Shown: in pieces, positions 51,862-59,093 of the stretch
Layout of the letters: every line of letters starts with the position of its first letter
Numbering within the stretch: the first letter of the stretch is position 1
Origin: an uncultured Eubacteriales bacterium
GTDB lineage: Bacteria > Bacillota > Clostridia > Lachnospirales > Lachnospiraceae
Direction of reading: 5' to 3'
Assembly (NCBI GenBank): GCA_900317515.1
Contig: ONHA01000022.1
Location: forward strand, 1 to 64,000
Length of the DNA stretch: 64,000 bases
The notes under the pieces: generated by a model
What the model was told of the DNA's origin: nothing
The model's database searches: none
What the model saw: only the letters and a program-made list of their open reading frames with translations
Position numbers and translations under genes: made by a program

Positions 51862-52675
51862 CGACGGGCAGGTCCGTTTGGAGGAACTTGTGACAGCGGA
51901 TAACACATTTATTGCGGGCTTTTTGGAATCATTTCACAGCTATTACGGGAACAAGGCGATGTTCATGATCGCCGTTGTATCTTGTCTGTACCTGATCATC
52001 ACGACAAGGCGGGAGAGAAGACGCCTTGTTTTTCCCATGCTCTTTATTCTCGTGGCTATCCTCAATCCGGTTTTCTACAGGCTGACAACCGAGCACGGTA
52101 TCTACTGGTACTGGCGGTTCCTGTGGATGTTCTCGGAGACGATCATCTCGGCGCTGGCGATCACGCGGCTCATAAAGGCCGTCGAGGGGGTCTATCTGAA
52201 GCCGGTCTTCTTCACCGCATTCTGCGTCCTCATCATCATGTGCGGGTCCTACGCATTTCGGACCAGCGCATTTTCGAAAGCGAGGTCCCTCGAGAAGCTT
52301 CGCATCGGGACGGCGGATATCTGTGACATGATCCTTGAGGTGGATAAGACGCCTCATGTCGTGATGTGCTACATCCACGCGAGCGACGCGCGGCAGTATG
52401 ACGGCGATATCACGCTGTATTTCGACCGTTACTCCTATGAGGTCAATTCGCCGCACAATACCCACGAGGGAAAGATGTGCTGGGAACTTGAGCAGACCTC
52501 ACCGGATTACGACTATGTATTTTCCACGGCGGCTCTCGACGGTTTTAATTTTATCGTCTCCTACGGAAACAGGCCGGTTGCACCGGGGCTCGCCGAGAGC
52601 TACGGCTACCGGAATATCGGCGGTACGGCGGGCGTTGATATCTGGTATAACCAGACGGTCATCGAAGCCGAATAA
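51851..52675 (+). pseudogene. C-terminal part of the frameshifted membrane protein
   Basis: The frame is open from 51851 to the stop at 52675. If translated alone it could start at TTG 51878 or at GTG 51890, which has GGAGG 5 nt upstream, giving about 260 residues. Three or four more helices (MFMIAVVSCLYLIITTRRERR, LVFPMLFILVAILNPVFY, YWRFLWMFSETIISALAITRL) are followed by an external domain ending WYNQTVIEAE. It completes the upstream gene 16 nt away. It may be a sequencing error, a true mutation, a separate protein or a recoding site; a terminator follows only after this part. Confidence 0.55.
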
Positions 52676-52696
52676 TTGAGTAAAGTATATGATGCG

Positions 52697-52730
52697 AAAC
52701 GGTTCCTCTTTGGGGGAACCGTTTTTTTTA
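52697..52730 (+). terminator. Terminator of the polysaccharide region
   Basis: AAACGGTTCC and GGAACCGTTT arms followed by a long T-run. Confidence 0.88.
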
Positions 52731-52816
52731 TCACATCTTTTTCACAATGAGCCCATTTTTGATTCACATTTTCCATGTATCCTTGCCTCATACAAAAAAC
52801 GAAGGGGGTAAGAGAC

Positions 52817-53587
52817 ATGGCCGGTTTCAATACCGTTTTTAAGAGAGTCGAAGTCAAGTACTTCATCCCGAAGGAGAAAATCGACGCATTTAAGAGAGCC
52901 GTCGACCCGTATATGCAGCTTGATGATTACGGGCTTACGACGATCATGAATATCTATTACGACAATGAGGAAAATGATCTCCTCGTCCGTTCGCTGGCAA
53001 AGCCGAAGTACAAGGAAAAGCTCAGGCTTCGGACGTACGGCATTCCCGGAAAGGACAGCACGGCCTTCATCGAGCTCAAGAAGAAAGCGGACGGGATCGT
53101 CTACAAGAGAAGGGCGGCGATGAAGCTCTCCGAGGCAGAGCGGTTCTTAAATGAAGGGATCGCGCCGGAGGAAAAGACGCAGATCATACGCGAGATCGAG
53201 TATTTTCTTTCATTTTACAGGCCGGTGCCGAAAACGATGATCGCGTATGACCGGGAAGCCTACTTCGGGAGAGAGGATCCGAACTTTCGGATGACGCTCG
53301 ACCGGAGAATTCGCTACCGGGAGGACGACCTCGTGCTCTCCGACGGTGACCGCGGGACCCTTCTTGACAAGAACGGCGGGTACCTCCTCGAGATCAAGGT
53401 GAACGGAGCGATGCCTCTTTTTATGAGCCGCATCCTGACAGGACTTCGGATCTATCCGGTCTCCTTCTCGAAGGTCGGAAAGGCCTATGAGATCATCCAC
53501 GGCGGTGAGACGCATAAGCTCATGAATGTCTACGGATATGAGAGAAACAATAGTACGGAAATCGGAGGATATGCATTATGTTCGTAA
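52817..53587 (+). CDS. VTC-domain (polyphosphate polymerase-like) protein
   Basis: 256 residues from ATG at 52817 with AAGGGGG upstream. The VTC tunnel residues are visible: FKRVEVKYFIPKEKIDAF, MNIYYDNEENDLLVRSL, KEKLRLRTYG, AFIELKKKADGIVYKRR, and YDREAYFG with LTLDRRIRYR-like TLDRRIRYRED, ending in LLEIKVNGAMPL. In yeast Vtc4 this fold makes polyphosphate from ATP. Bacterial stand-alone members are common next to DUF4956, as here; their product is not proven. Overlaps the next gene by 10 nt. Confidence 0.88.
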   Translation: MAGFNTVFKRVEVKYFIPKEKIDAFKRAVDPYMQLDDYGLTTIMNIYYDNEENDLLVRSLAKPKYKEKLRLRTYGIPGKDSTAFIELKKKADGIVYKRRAAMKLSEAERFLNEGIAPEEKTQIIREIEYFLSFYRPVPKTMIAYDREAYFGREDPNFRMTLDRRIRYREDDLVLSDGDRGTLLDKNGGYLLEIKVNGAMPLFMSRILTGLRIYPVSFSKVGKAYEIIHGGETHKLMNVYGYERNNSTEIGGYALCS

Positions 53588-54252
53588 GTATACTTGACAC
53601 CACATCGGGAACCATCAGTTTGGAGAGTGCGGCCCTCTGCGCGGCGGCGGCTCTCATCTGCGGACTCATAGCCGCCTTTATCTACACAGTCGGCAGCGAG
53701 CGGTACACGAAAAACTTCGTCGTGACCCTGGCGCTCCTGCCCATCCTCGTTGAAGCCGTCATCCTCATGACCAGCGGCAACCTGGGAACGGCCGTCGCGG
53801 TGGCCGGCGCATTCTCCCTCGTCCGCTTCCGTTCGGTCCCGGGCACATCCAAGGAGATCGTCGCCGTGTTCTTCGCCATGGCGATCGGCCTCGCCTGCGG
53901 GATGGGGCAGGTCCTCTTTGCGGGACTCTTCACGGTTCTTGTATCCCTCGCGATGCTGGTTCTTCAGAAAGTAAGCTTCGGCAGCACCGGCAGCGGCAGG
54001 CTTCTCAAGGTGACGATCCCGGAGGATCTCGATTACACCGAGATATTCGATGACATTTTCAAAAAATACACCGTGAAGTCCGAACTTCTCCGCGTCCGCA
54101 CCGTGAACCTTGGCAGCATGTATGAGCTCGACTATGACGTCATTCTCAAAAATGACAGGGACGAGAAGAAGATGATCGATGATATCCGCGTCCGCAACGG
54201 CAACCTGACCATCGTGTGCGGCAGGCATGCGGAGAAATCCGAACAGCTTTAA
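53578..54252 (+). CDS. DUF4956 membrane protein
   Basis: 224 residues. Four helices in residues ~18-130 are followed by a cytoplasmic domain. GNLGTAVAVAGAFSLVRFRSVPGTSKEIVAVFFAMAIGLACGMG is the family signature. The ~75-residue soluble end is ferredoxin-like in pattern (LRVRTVNLGSMYELDYDVILKN). It is translationally coupled to the VTC gene and may form a membrane channel or anchor for it, by analogy with Vtc4 and its membrane domain. The 3' end meets the opposing small gene with a 1-nt gap. Confidence 0.9.
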   Translation: MFVSILDTTSGTISLESAALCAAAALICGLIAAFIYTVGSERYTKNFVVTLALLPILVEAVILMTSGNLGTAVAVAGAFSLVRFRSVPGTSKEIVAVFFAMAIGLACGMGQVLFAGLFTVLVSLAMLVLQKVSFGSTGSGRLLKVTIPEDLDYTEIFDDIFKKYTVKSELLRVRTVNLGSMYELDYDVILKNDRDEKKMIDDIRVRNGNLTIVCGRHAEKSEQL

Positions 54253-54253
54253 A

Positions 54254-54481
54254 TCAGGCGCGGACCGTTACGTAGCGGGAGAGGCGGATCCCCTTCTGAA
54301 GCTCGGAGGCGTAGCTCTCCGGTATCTCCGCCAGGCGGGCCAGCTCCCTGGGACGGATGCCCGAGGCGGTGATGACTTCCGCATAGCGGATGCCGAAGAG
54401 TATGACGGATACGGCCGTGTCGGCCCTGCCGGCGGCGATATAGATCTGGCGCAGCCGCAAGGCTAACGTCTCCTTATGCAT
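54254..54481 (-). CDS. Small HTH-like protein
   Basis: 75 residues from ATG at 54481 with GGGAGG 5 nt upstream. The C-terminal half RPRELARLAEIPESYASELQKGIRLSRYV looks like a helix-turn-helix recognition pair, similar in layout to part of the 142-residue protein encoded upstream on the same strand. No clear family. A long inverted repeat separates the two genes and probably blocks read-through. Related function with the divergent kinase is inference. Confidence 0.6.
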   Translation of the reverse strand: MHKETLALRLRQIYIAAGRADTAVSVILFGIRYAEVITASGIRPRELARLAEIPESYASELQKGIRLSRYVTVRA

Positions 54482-54514
54482 AAGAACCTCCCTGCACATA
54501 GATTTGTAAGAGTA

Positions 54515-54577
54515 TAGCACATGAAAAAAGTGTATTTTACCCTTCTGACGGGTAAAATACACTTTTTTTATGTGCTA
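54515..54577. terminator. 28-bp inverted repeat between the HTH-like genes, terminator-like
   Basis: Arms 54515-54542 and 54550-54577 match with a single mismatch around a 7-nt loop (TTCTGAC). The inner stem GTATTTTACCC/GGGTAAAATAC is flanked by A and T runs, so it can end transcription in both directions. Its AT-rich symmetry is unlike the GC-rich terminators elsewhere in the window. Confidence 0.75.
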
Positions 54578-54603
54578 TGATTAGGGCTGAAATACTTTTT
54601 CCC

Positions 54604-55032
54604 TTAAAGAAGCGGTTTTTCCCCTTCTTTCAACAGCCACTCGTTTACCAGCTCGAGATCATAGATCCTGTGATACAAGGCGTAGATGAGTATGGCGTCC
54701 CTGTAACTGTGTGGTGAGAGAACGGCGGTCGTATGGAGTTTCAGCGCCCGCTGACATTCGGCAAGCGTTGCGCGGAGCGCGAAGAGGATCCTGATGAGAC
54801 GGTCTCTGTCTCCGGACTGGATCTCGCCGCTCAAAAGCTTATAGCCGTAGTTTTCCCGGATGTCCGCGATGCGGAAAAGCTCGATCCGGCTTCGCCCGCT
54901 TTTCTCAATGAGCCGATCCATGTAGGCTCTGTAATCAGTGACACGTCCTTTGAGCTGCGTTTCCCTGTAGCGGAAGAGTGCGGCGCGGTCTGCATTTTCA
55001 AGATAGGAAAGGAGATTGGCTGTCGTATTCAT
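54604..55032 (-). CDS. HTH-like protein divergent from a Ser/Thr kinase
   Basis: 142 residues, ATG at 55032 with GGAG 8 nt upstream. Helical throughout. IEKSGRSRIELFRIADIRENYGYKLLSGEIQSGDRDRLIRILFALRATLAECQRALK is the layout of an XRE-like helix-turn-helix region, and it ends with ILIYALYHRIYDLELVNEWLLKEGEKPLL. Proteins of this kind are found next to small Ser/Thr kinases in Clostridia and may be their substrates. Here it is separated by 73 nt from the divergent kinase, so the two could share control. Function unproven. Confidence 0.7.
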   Translation of the reverse strand: MNTTANLLSYLENADRAALFRYRETQLKGRVTDYRAYMDRLIEKSGRSRIELFRIADIRENYGYKLLSGEIQSGDRDRLIRILFALRATLAECQRALKLHTTAVLSPHSYRDAILIYALYHRIYDLELVNEWLLKEGEKPLL

Positions 55033-55105
55033 GGTGCGGCTCCAGAGGATAAAAAATCCAAAGTTTTAGATGAAACACCGAATATTATAAGGGAATTTCA
55101 GTAGG

Positions 55106-55948
55106 ATGACAAGAATGAATGACAGCAAAATGAGCGGATCTATTAAAGAAGAAATGATGCGGACCCTGCCGGTCATGTGCTACGCGGAAATCGCGGAGAT
55201 CAATGCGGAGCACGAGGTCTTTCTGGTCCGGCATATTACATCGGGACGGATCGGCGTGCGGAAGAGGTACCCGGCCGCGGTCCTGCCTGTCTATGAGTAT
55301 CTGAAAAAGACAAAACCCGTGGGGATCCCGAGGATATATGAGCTCTGCCGGGAAAATGAAACCCTGACCGTCATAGAAGAGTTCATCCCCGGAAAATCAC
55401 TCCGTGAATACCTGAAGGATCACGGACCGATGAAGCCGGTGCGGGCTGCCTTCTGCACGGCGGTGCTTGCCTCGATCCTGGAACCCCTGCACCGCTTAAA
55501 ACCTCCGCTGATCCACCGGGACATAAAACCGGAAAACGTGATCCTTGCCGACAGCGGATGCCTATATCTGGTGGATTTCGGCGCGTCGATCTTTGCCCGG
55601 GAGGGAAGAAAGAGGGACACAAACCTTCTCGGAACACCGGGCTATGCGGCACCGGAACAGTACGGATACGCACCGTCCTCTCCGGGGACGGACGTGTACG
55701 GCCTGGGGATGGTATTTTACGAGATGGTCGGAAGATCCCGGGAGAAGGATGTGCCGGTGCGGCTCAGGATCGTCATGAAGAAGGCGACCAGTGCCCTGCC
55801 GGAGAACCGCTTCCGGAACGCCGGCGAGCTGAAAACGGCGCTTCTGTCCTGCCTCTCCCCACACCTTGTGCTGACCTTTCTTGCGGGGGAACATTATCGG
55901 AGATTTATCAACAGGATTCATAAACGAAAGGAGAAAAAGAAAAAATGA
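55106..55948 (+). CDS. Hanks-type Ser/Thr protein kinase, cytoplasmic
   Basis: 280 residues. The catalytic loop HRDIKPENVIL, the DFGAS metal site, and activation segment GTPGYAAPEQYG are intact, with the conserved TDVYGLGMVFYEMV segment after. The glycine-rich loop is poorly conserved, but a Lys is present in VRKRY. There is no membrane helix or PASTA repeat, unlike PrkC; the last residues are strongly basic (KRKEKKKK). The start may be ATG 55106 or 55115. It overlaps the prepilin peptidase gene by ATGA, which ties phosphorylation to the pilus-type genes. Confidence 0.92.
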   Translation: MTRMNDSKMSGSIKEEMMRTLPVMCYAEIAEINAEHEVFLVRHITSGRIGVRKRYPAAVLPVYEYLKKTKPVGIPRIYELCRENETLTVIEEFIPGKSLREYLKDHGPMKPVRAAFCTAVLASILEPLHRLKPPLIHRDIKPENVILADSGCLYLVDFGASIFAREGRKRDTNLLGTPGYAAPEQYGYAPSSPGTDVYGLGMVFYEMVGRSREKDVPVRLRIVMKKATSALPENRFRNAGELKTALLSCLSPHLVLTFLAGEHYRRFINRIHKRKEKKKK

Positions 55949-56448
55949 GATATTGTGCGGCCTTTTGCTGCGCGGTCCTTTCTGTATGCGACGCAAAAGA
56001 AGGAAGGATCCCGAACATCTGGGTCCTCCTCTTCTCGATGACCGGCCTTGCATGGTCCTTTTTATCGGACGGACTGCCGGGCCTTGCGGACTCGCTTGTC
56101 GGCGCCGCCGGCATGTTTGTGCTCCTTTGGCTCCTCTACACCCTGCGGCTCATGGGGGCGGGAGACGTGAAGCTTTTTATGATGCTGGGAGTCTTTTACA
56201 GATGGCCGGGCGTCCTCTATGTGTTTGCGGCATCTGTTTTGGCGGGAAGCATCCATGCGGTGATCCGTTTTTGGCGGAAAAAAGATGCGAAGAAACGGTT
56301 TTCGCAGCTGGCCTCTTACCTTGAGGAGATTCGTACCGGCGGAAAGCCGGAGAGCTATATTCGAACGGCCGGGAAGGATGCGCGGGTTTCATTTGCTGTT
56401 TTTGCGGCTCTGGGAGCCCTTGCCGTATCGGTTTTCGGAATCGGCTGA
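55945..56448 (+). CDS. A24-type prepilin peptidase, TadV/CpaA-like
   Basis: 167 residues, five or six hydrophobic helices. The two catalytic Asp occur in VCDAKEGRIPN and LMGAGDVKLFM (GxGD motif). The short form without the methylase domain is that of Tad/Flp pilus loci. It would cleave Flp-type prepilins in the membrane, but no prepilin gene is seen here. Confidence 0.9.
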   Translation: MRYCAAFCCAVLSVCDAKEGRIPNIWVLLFSMTGLAWSFLSDGLPGLADSLVGAAGMFVLLWLLYTLRLMGAGDVKLFMMLGVFYRWPGVLYVFAASVLAGSIHAVIRFWRKKDAKKRFSQLASYLEEIRTGGKPESYIRTAGKDARVSFAVFAALGALAVSVFGIG

Positions 56449-56467
56449 CAATACGGAGGAAAATGAA

Positions 56468-57466
56468 ATGAGACGAAAAATCATGGCACTTTGCGATCCC
56501 GACGCGGTGTATGCCGTTCATTTTACGGAGTATGCCTGCCGCCGGGCCAACATACCCTTCGAGATTCATGCGTTTACGGAAGTTCCGGCGCTCGCGGCAT
56601 TCGCCGCGGAGGAGAGAGTGGAGCTCCTCCTCATCTCATCCCGCCTAATGGGCCCGGAAGTTAAGAGCCTCGGGATCCCCGGTATCATCGTGCTCACCGA
56701 GGAGAAGGCGGGCGCGCCTTCCGGGAACGGGTACAAGGAGGTGTTCAAGTACCGGTCCCAGGCGGAGGTGATCCGGGAGGTCATGGCCGCCTACGGGCAG
56801 ACGGCCCCTAAGGGAGCGGGATCCCTCGTCAAACCGGGGATGCGTACGGTCGGGGTTTTCTCACCGGCAGGGCGGTGCGGGAAGACATCGCTTGCGCTTG
56901 CGCTGGGACAGATCCTTGGAAATGAGAAACGGACGCTTTATGTAAACCTTGAACCCTTTTCCGGGCTTTCGAGGGCATTTCCGGCCACGGCCGGAGGGAA
57001 TCTCACGGATCTCATCTTCTGCCTTCGGCAGGAGGAGGGGGCGGCCGCCGCGAGGCTTTCCGGCATGACGCTGCCGTTGGGGAGCCTTGACATCCTTCCG
57101 CCGGCGCGGCCCGGCCGGGAGATCTTCTCCGTCGGCGGGGAGGACTGGAAGCGCTTCTTTGAACTTGTGAGGGACGAATCAGGTTACGAGGTCCTGATCC
57201 TCGATATCGGCTGCGGGCTGAATGACTGTCTTGCGTGTCTTTTGGCCTGCGACGTTATCTTCATGCCTGTGAGGGGCGAGGCGGGACCTGCCGCGAAGAC
57301 GGAGGAGGTCTTTGACTGGCTCCGGGAAGAGGAGGCGGAGGAGGTCATCGGAAAGATCCGGCGGCTGTCCCTGAAGGATCCCGGAAACTGCGGAGAATTA
57401 AGGGACCTGCCCTACACGGTCTACGGAAGCTGGGCCAGGGAACTGATCAGAAAGGAAGGACTTTGA
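56468..57466 (+). CDS. TadZ/CpaE-like ATPase of the MinD family
   Basis: 332 residues from ATG at 56468, with GGAGG upstream, 19 nt after the peptidase stop. Residues 1-120 resemble a degenerate receiver domain (RVELLLISSRLM, IVLTEEKAGAPS). The P-loop VGVFSPAGRCGKTSLALALGQIL keeps the GKT core but lacks the MinD signature lysine. YEVLILDIGCGLNDCLACLLACDVIFMPV is the switch 2 region. TadZ proteins localise Tad pilus machinery at the pole. The ATPase (TadA), platform (TadB/C) and Flp genes do not follow. Confidence 0.85.
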   Translation: MRRKIMALCDPDAVYAVHFTEYACRRANIPFEIHAFTEVPALAAFAAEERVELLLISSRLMGPEVKSLGIPGIIVLTEEKAGAPSGNGYKEVFKYRSQAEVIREVMAAYGQTAPKGAGSLVKPGMRTVGVFSPAGRCGKTSLALALGQILGNEKRTLYVNLEPFSGLSRAFPATAGGNLTDLIFCLRQEEGAAAARLSGMTLPLGSLDILPPARPGREIFSVGGEDWKRFFELVRDESGYEVLILDIGCGLNDCLACLLACDVIFMPVRGEAGPAAKTEEVFDWLREEEAEEVIGKIRRLSLKDPGNCGELRDLPYTVYGSWARELIRKEGL

Positions 57467-57492
57467 AAGGAGGGCGCGCGGCGCCCTCCTTT
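57466..57492 (+). terminator. Terminator after the TadZ-like gene
   Basis: Perfect 12-bp arms AAAGGAGGGCGC and GCGCCCTCCTTT with a 3-nt loop, beginning on the last base of the stop codon. The T-run is weak. Confidence 0.65.
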
Positions 57493-57534
57493 GGAATTGT
57501 TTTCGGACAAGCCGGATTAGGGGAATCAAACAGC

Positions 57535-57563
57535 TTGACACATGAAAACAGACATTTTATAAT
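57535..57563 (+). promoter_or_regulatory. Consensus promoter TTGACA-N17-TATAAT of the tat operon
   Basis: TTGACA at 57535-57540 and TATAAT at 57558-57563 match the consensus at every position with ideal spacing. It is the strongest promoter in the window. The leader to the first tat start is about 120 nt and holds an upstream reading frame. Confidence 0.85.
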
Positions 57564-57577
57564 CTATTTATAAATAT

Positions 57578-57694
57578 ATGTGGGAAATGGATTTACGAAA
57601 GGCGGCGCGGGCGTGCATAGCACGGGGCGGCGTATTGTTTGTTTGGCGCAATAAAGGGCCGTTTGCGGCCGGCTTAAGGGGAAGGACTGCATGA
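57578..57694 (+). CDS. Possible 38-residue leader peptide overlapping the first tat gene
   Basis: An ATG at 57578 (or 57587) opens a frame that ends with TGA at 57692-57694, overlapping the next ATG as ATGA. The peptide is Arg/Ala/Gly-rich (MWEMDLRKAARACIARGG...). No good ribosome site precedes it, so translation is doubtful. Confidence 0.25.
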   Translation: MWEMDLRKAARACIARGGVLFVWRNKGPFAAGLRGRTA

Positions 57695-58122
57695 GAATAG
57701 GATTTCCGGAACTGATCGTTGTCTTCATCGTCGCGCTCGTTGTGATCGGGCCCGACAAGCTGCCCCTCTACGCAAAGAAGTTCGGGGCGGCGCTCAGGGA
57801 ATTCCGCAGCGCGACAAACGATGTGACGAGCGAGATCAAAAAGAATGTCGTCGAGCCGATCAATGAGGCGCAGGAACCGCTCCGGGAGGCCGTGAAGCCG
57901 TTTGAGGAAGTCACGGACGACATAAACGCGAGCGTGAAGGATCTTGGCCGGGCCGTGAACGATATCGGGAAGGAGCCTGTCAAAAAGGAGAAGCCCGAGC
58001 TCACAAAGCAGGAGGAGCAGATCCTGCGGCAGCAGGCGGAGATCGAGGAACTGAAGGCGCGTCTTGCGGCTTACGCGCCGGAAGAGAGCACGCCGGAACC
58101 TGAAACCGAGATTTTGTCATAA
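57691..58122 (+). CDS. tatB: Sec-independent translocase TatA/TatB family protein, long form
   Basis: 143 residues. MRIGFPELIVVFIVALVVIGPDKLPLYAKKFGAALREFR is the N-terminal helix, hinge (GPDKLP, with the FxxP-equivalent) and amphipathic helix of the TatA/B family. A long acidic and coiled tail follows (LTKQEEQILRQQAEIEELKARL). Length and tail fit TatB better than TatA. It acts with TatC to recognise folded proteins with twin-arginine signals. Confidence 0.85.
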   Translation: MRIGFPELIVVFIVALVVIGPDKLPLYAKKFGAALREFRSATNDVTSEIKKNVVEPINEAQEPLREAVKPFEEVTDDINASVKDLGRAVNDIGKEPVKKEKPELTKQEEQILRQQAEIEELKARLAAYAPEESTPEPETEILS

Positions 58123-58133
58123 GGAGGGGATAT

Positions 58134-58313
58134 ATGAGAATTGGCGTACCTGAACTTGTGGTCATTCTTCTGATCGTGGTGATCGTGTTCGGTCCCACGC
58201 AGATCCCGAAGCTCACGAAGATGTTCGGAAAGAGCATTAAGGGATTCCGGGAAGGAATGGCCGAAGAAGAGGATAAGAACGAGCATGCCGGATCCGAAAA
58301 AGAAGGCGAATGA
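58134..58313 (+). CDS. tatA: Twin-arginine translocase subunit TatA, short form
   Basis: 59 residues, ATG at 58134 after AAGGAGGGG. MRIGVPELVVILLIVVIVFGPTQIPKLTKMFGKSIKGFREGM is a complete TatA: membrane helix, FGP hinge, amphipathic helix, then a short acidic tail. It forms the protein-conducting pore. It overlaps the tatC start by 29 nt. Confidence 0.92.
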   Translation: MRIGVPELVVILLIVVIVFGPTQIPKLTKMFGKSIKGFREGMAEEEDKNEHAGSEKEGE

Positions 58314-59037
58314 ACCGGATGACGGCTCCATGAGCCTTGCGGAGCATCTCCGGGAGCTCAGAAACCGGATCATTGTCTGTGTCTTATTTTTTGCGGCGGG
58401 ACTTCTTGTGTGTCTCGCATTCGCACCAAAAATCGTAACAAATCTGGCAGACCTGGGTCTTCGGTATAATTACAATTTCGTATATCTGGCGCCCCAGGAG
58501 CTGCTCATGTGCTATATGACGATCGCCCTCATCGGGGGCATCGTTGCCGCTGCGCCGGCGATCGCATACGAAGGCTATGCGTTCGCGAGTCCCGGATTGT
58601 CCGGCAGGGAGAAAACCTTTTTCAGGATCGCCCTGGTATTCGGATCAGTCTTTTTTGTTCTGGGTGTTCTCTTTGCCTATGGGATCACGGTTCCGTTCAT
58701 GCTGCATTTCCTGATCGGCTTCAGCGCGGATGTGGCGGTGACGGATTCGATCAGTATCGCGGAGTATCTGAATTTCATCCTGACGGTGTTTCTGATCTTC
58801 GGGATTATTTTCGAGCTTCCGGTTGTCTCCGTGGTCCTGACAAGACTGGGAATATTGAGGCCCGAATGGCTGATCAAGGCGCGCAAGGTGATGATCGTGG
58901 CGGTGTTTTTGATCGCGGCGGTGATCACGCCGCCGGATGTGGTATCCCAGATCATGGTCGCCGTGCCGATGCTCATTCTCTATGAGCTCTCGATACGGCT
59001 GTCCGCGCTCACGCGCAGATTCATGAAGGATACATGA
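58285..59037 (+). CDS. tatC: Twin-arginine translocase subunit TatC
   Basis: 250 residues, ATG 58285 with GAGGA upstream, inside tatA. SLAEHLRELRNRIIVCVLFF is the conserved cytoplasmic cap that binds twin-arginine signals. Six helices follow, with FRIALVFGSVFFVLGVLFAYGITVPFMLHFLIGF, FIL-x-FGIIFELPVV (loop Glu region), and the VITPPDVVSQ block. TatC is the receptor. A shorter start at 58330 is possible. Confidence 0.95.
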   Translation: MPDPKKKANEPDDGSMSLAEHLRELRNRIIVCVLFFAAGLLVCLAFAPKIVTNLADLGLRYNYNFVYLAPQELLMCYMTIALIGGIVAAAPAIAYEGYAFASPGLSGREKTFFRIALVFGSVFFVLGVLFAYGITVPFMLHFLIGFSADVAVTDSISIAEYLNFILTVFLIFGIIFELPVVSVVLTRLGILRPEWLIKARKVMIVAVFLIAAVITPPDVVSQIMVAVPMLILYELSIRLSALTRRFMKDT

Positions 59038-59093
59038 TTTTATGTAAGTGCATTAATGCTGCAAAACAACATTATTCATAGAAAGGATGCAAG

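Noticed and set aside
54733-55104. 123-codon plus-strand frame before the kinase
   Set aside because: It covers the 142-residue minus-strand gene, lacks a ribosome site and its end overlaps the kinase leader.
59038-59093. Separate promoter for the rnf operon
   Set aside because: No convincing -35/-10 pair; transcription from tat or an undetected promoter is equally possible.
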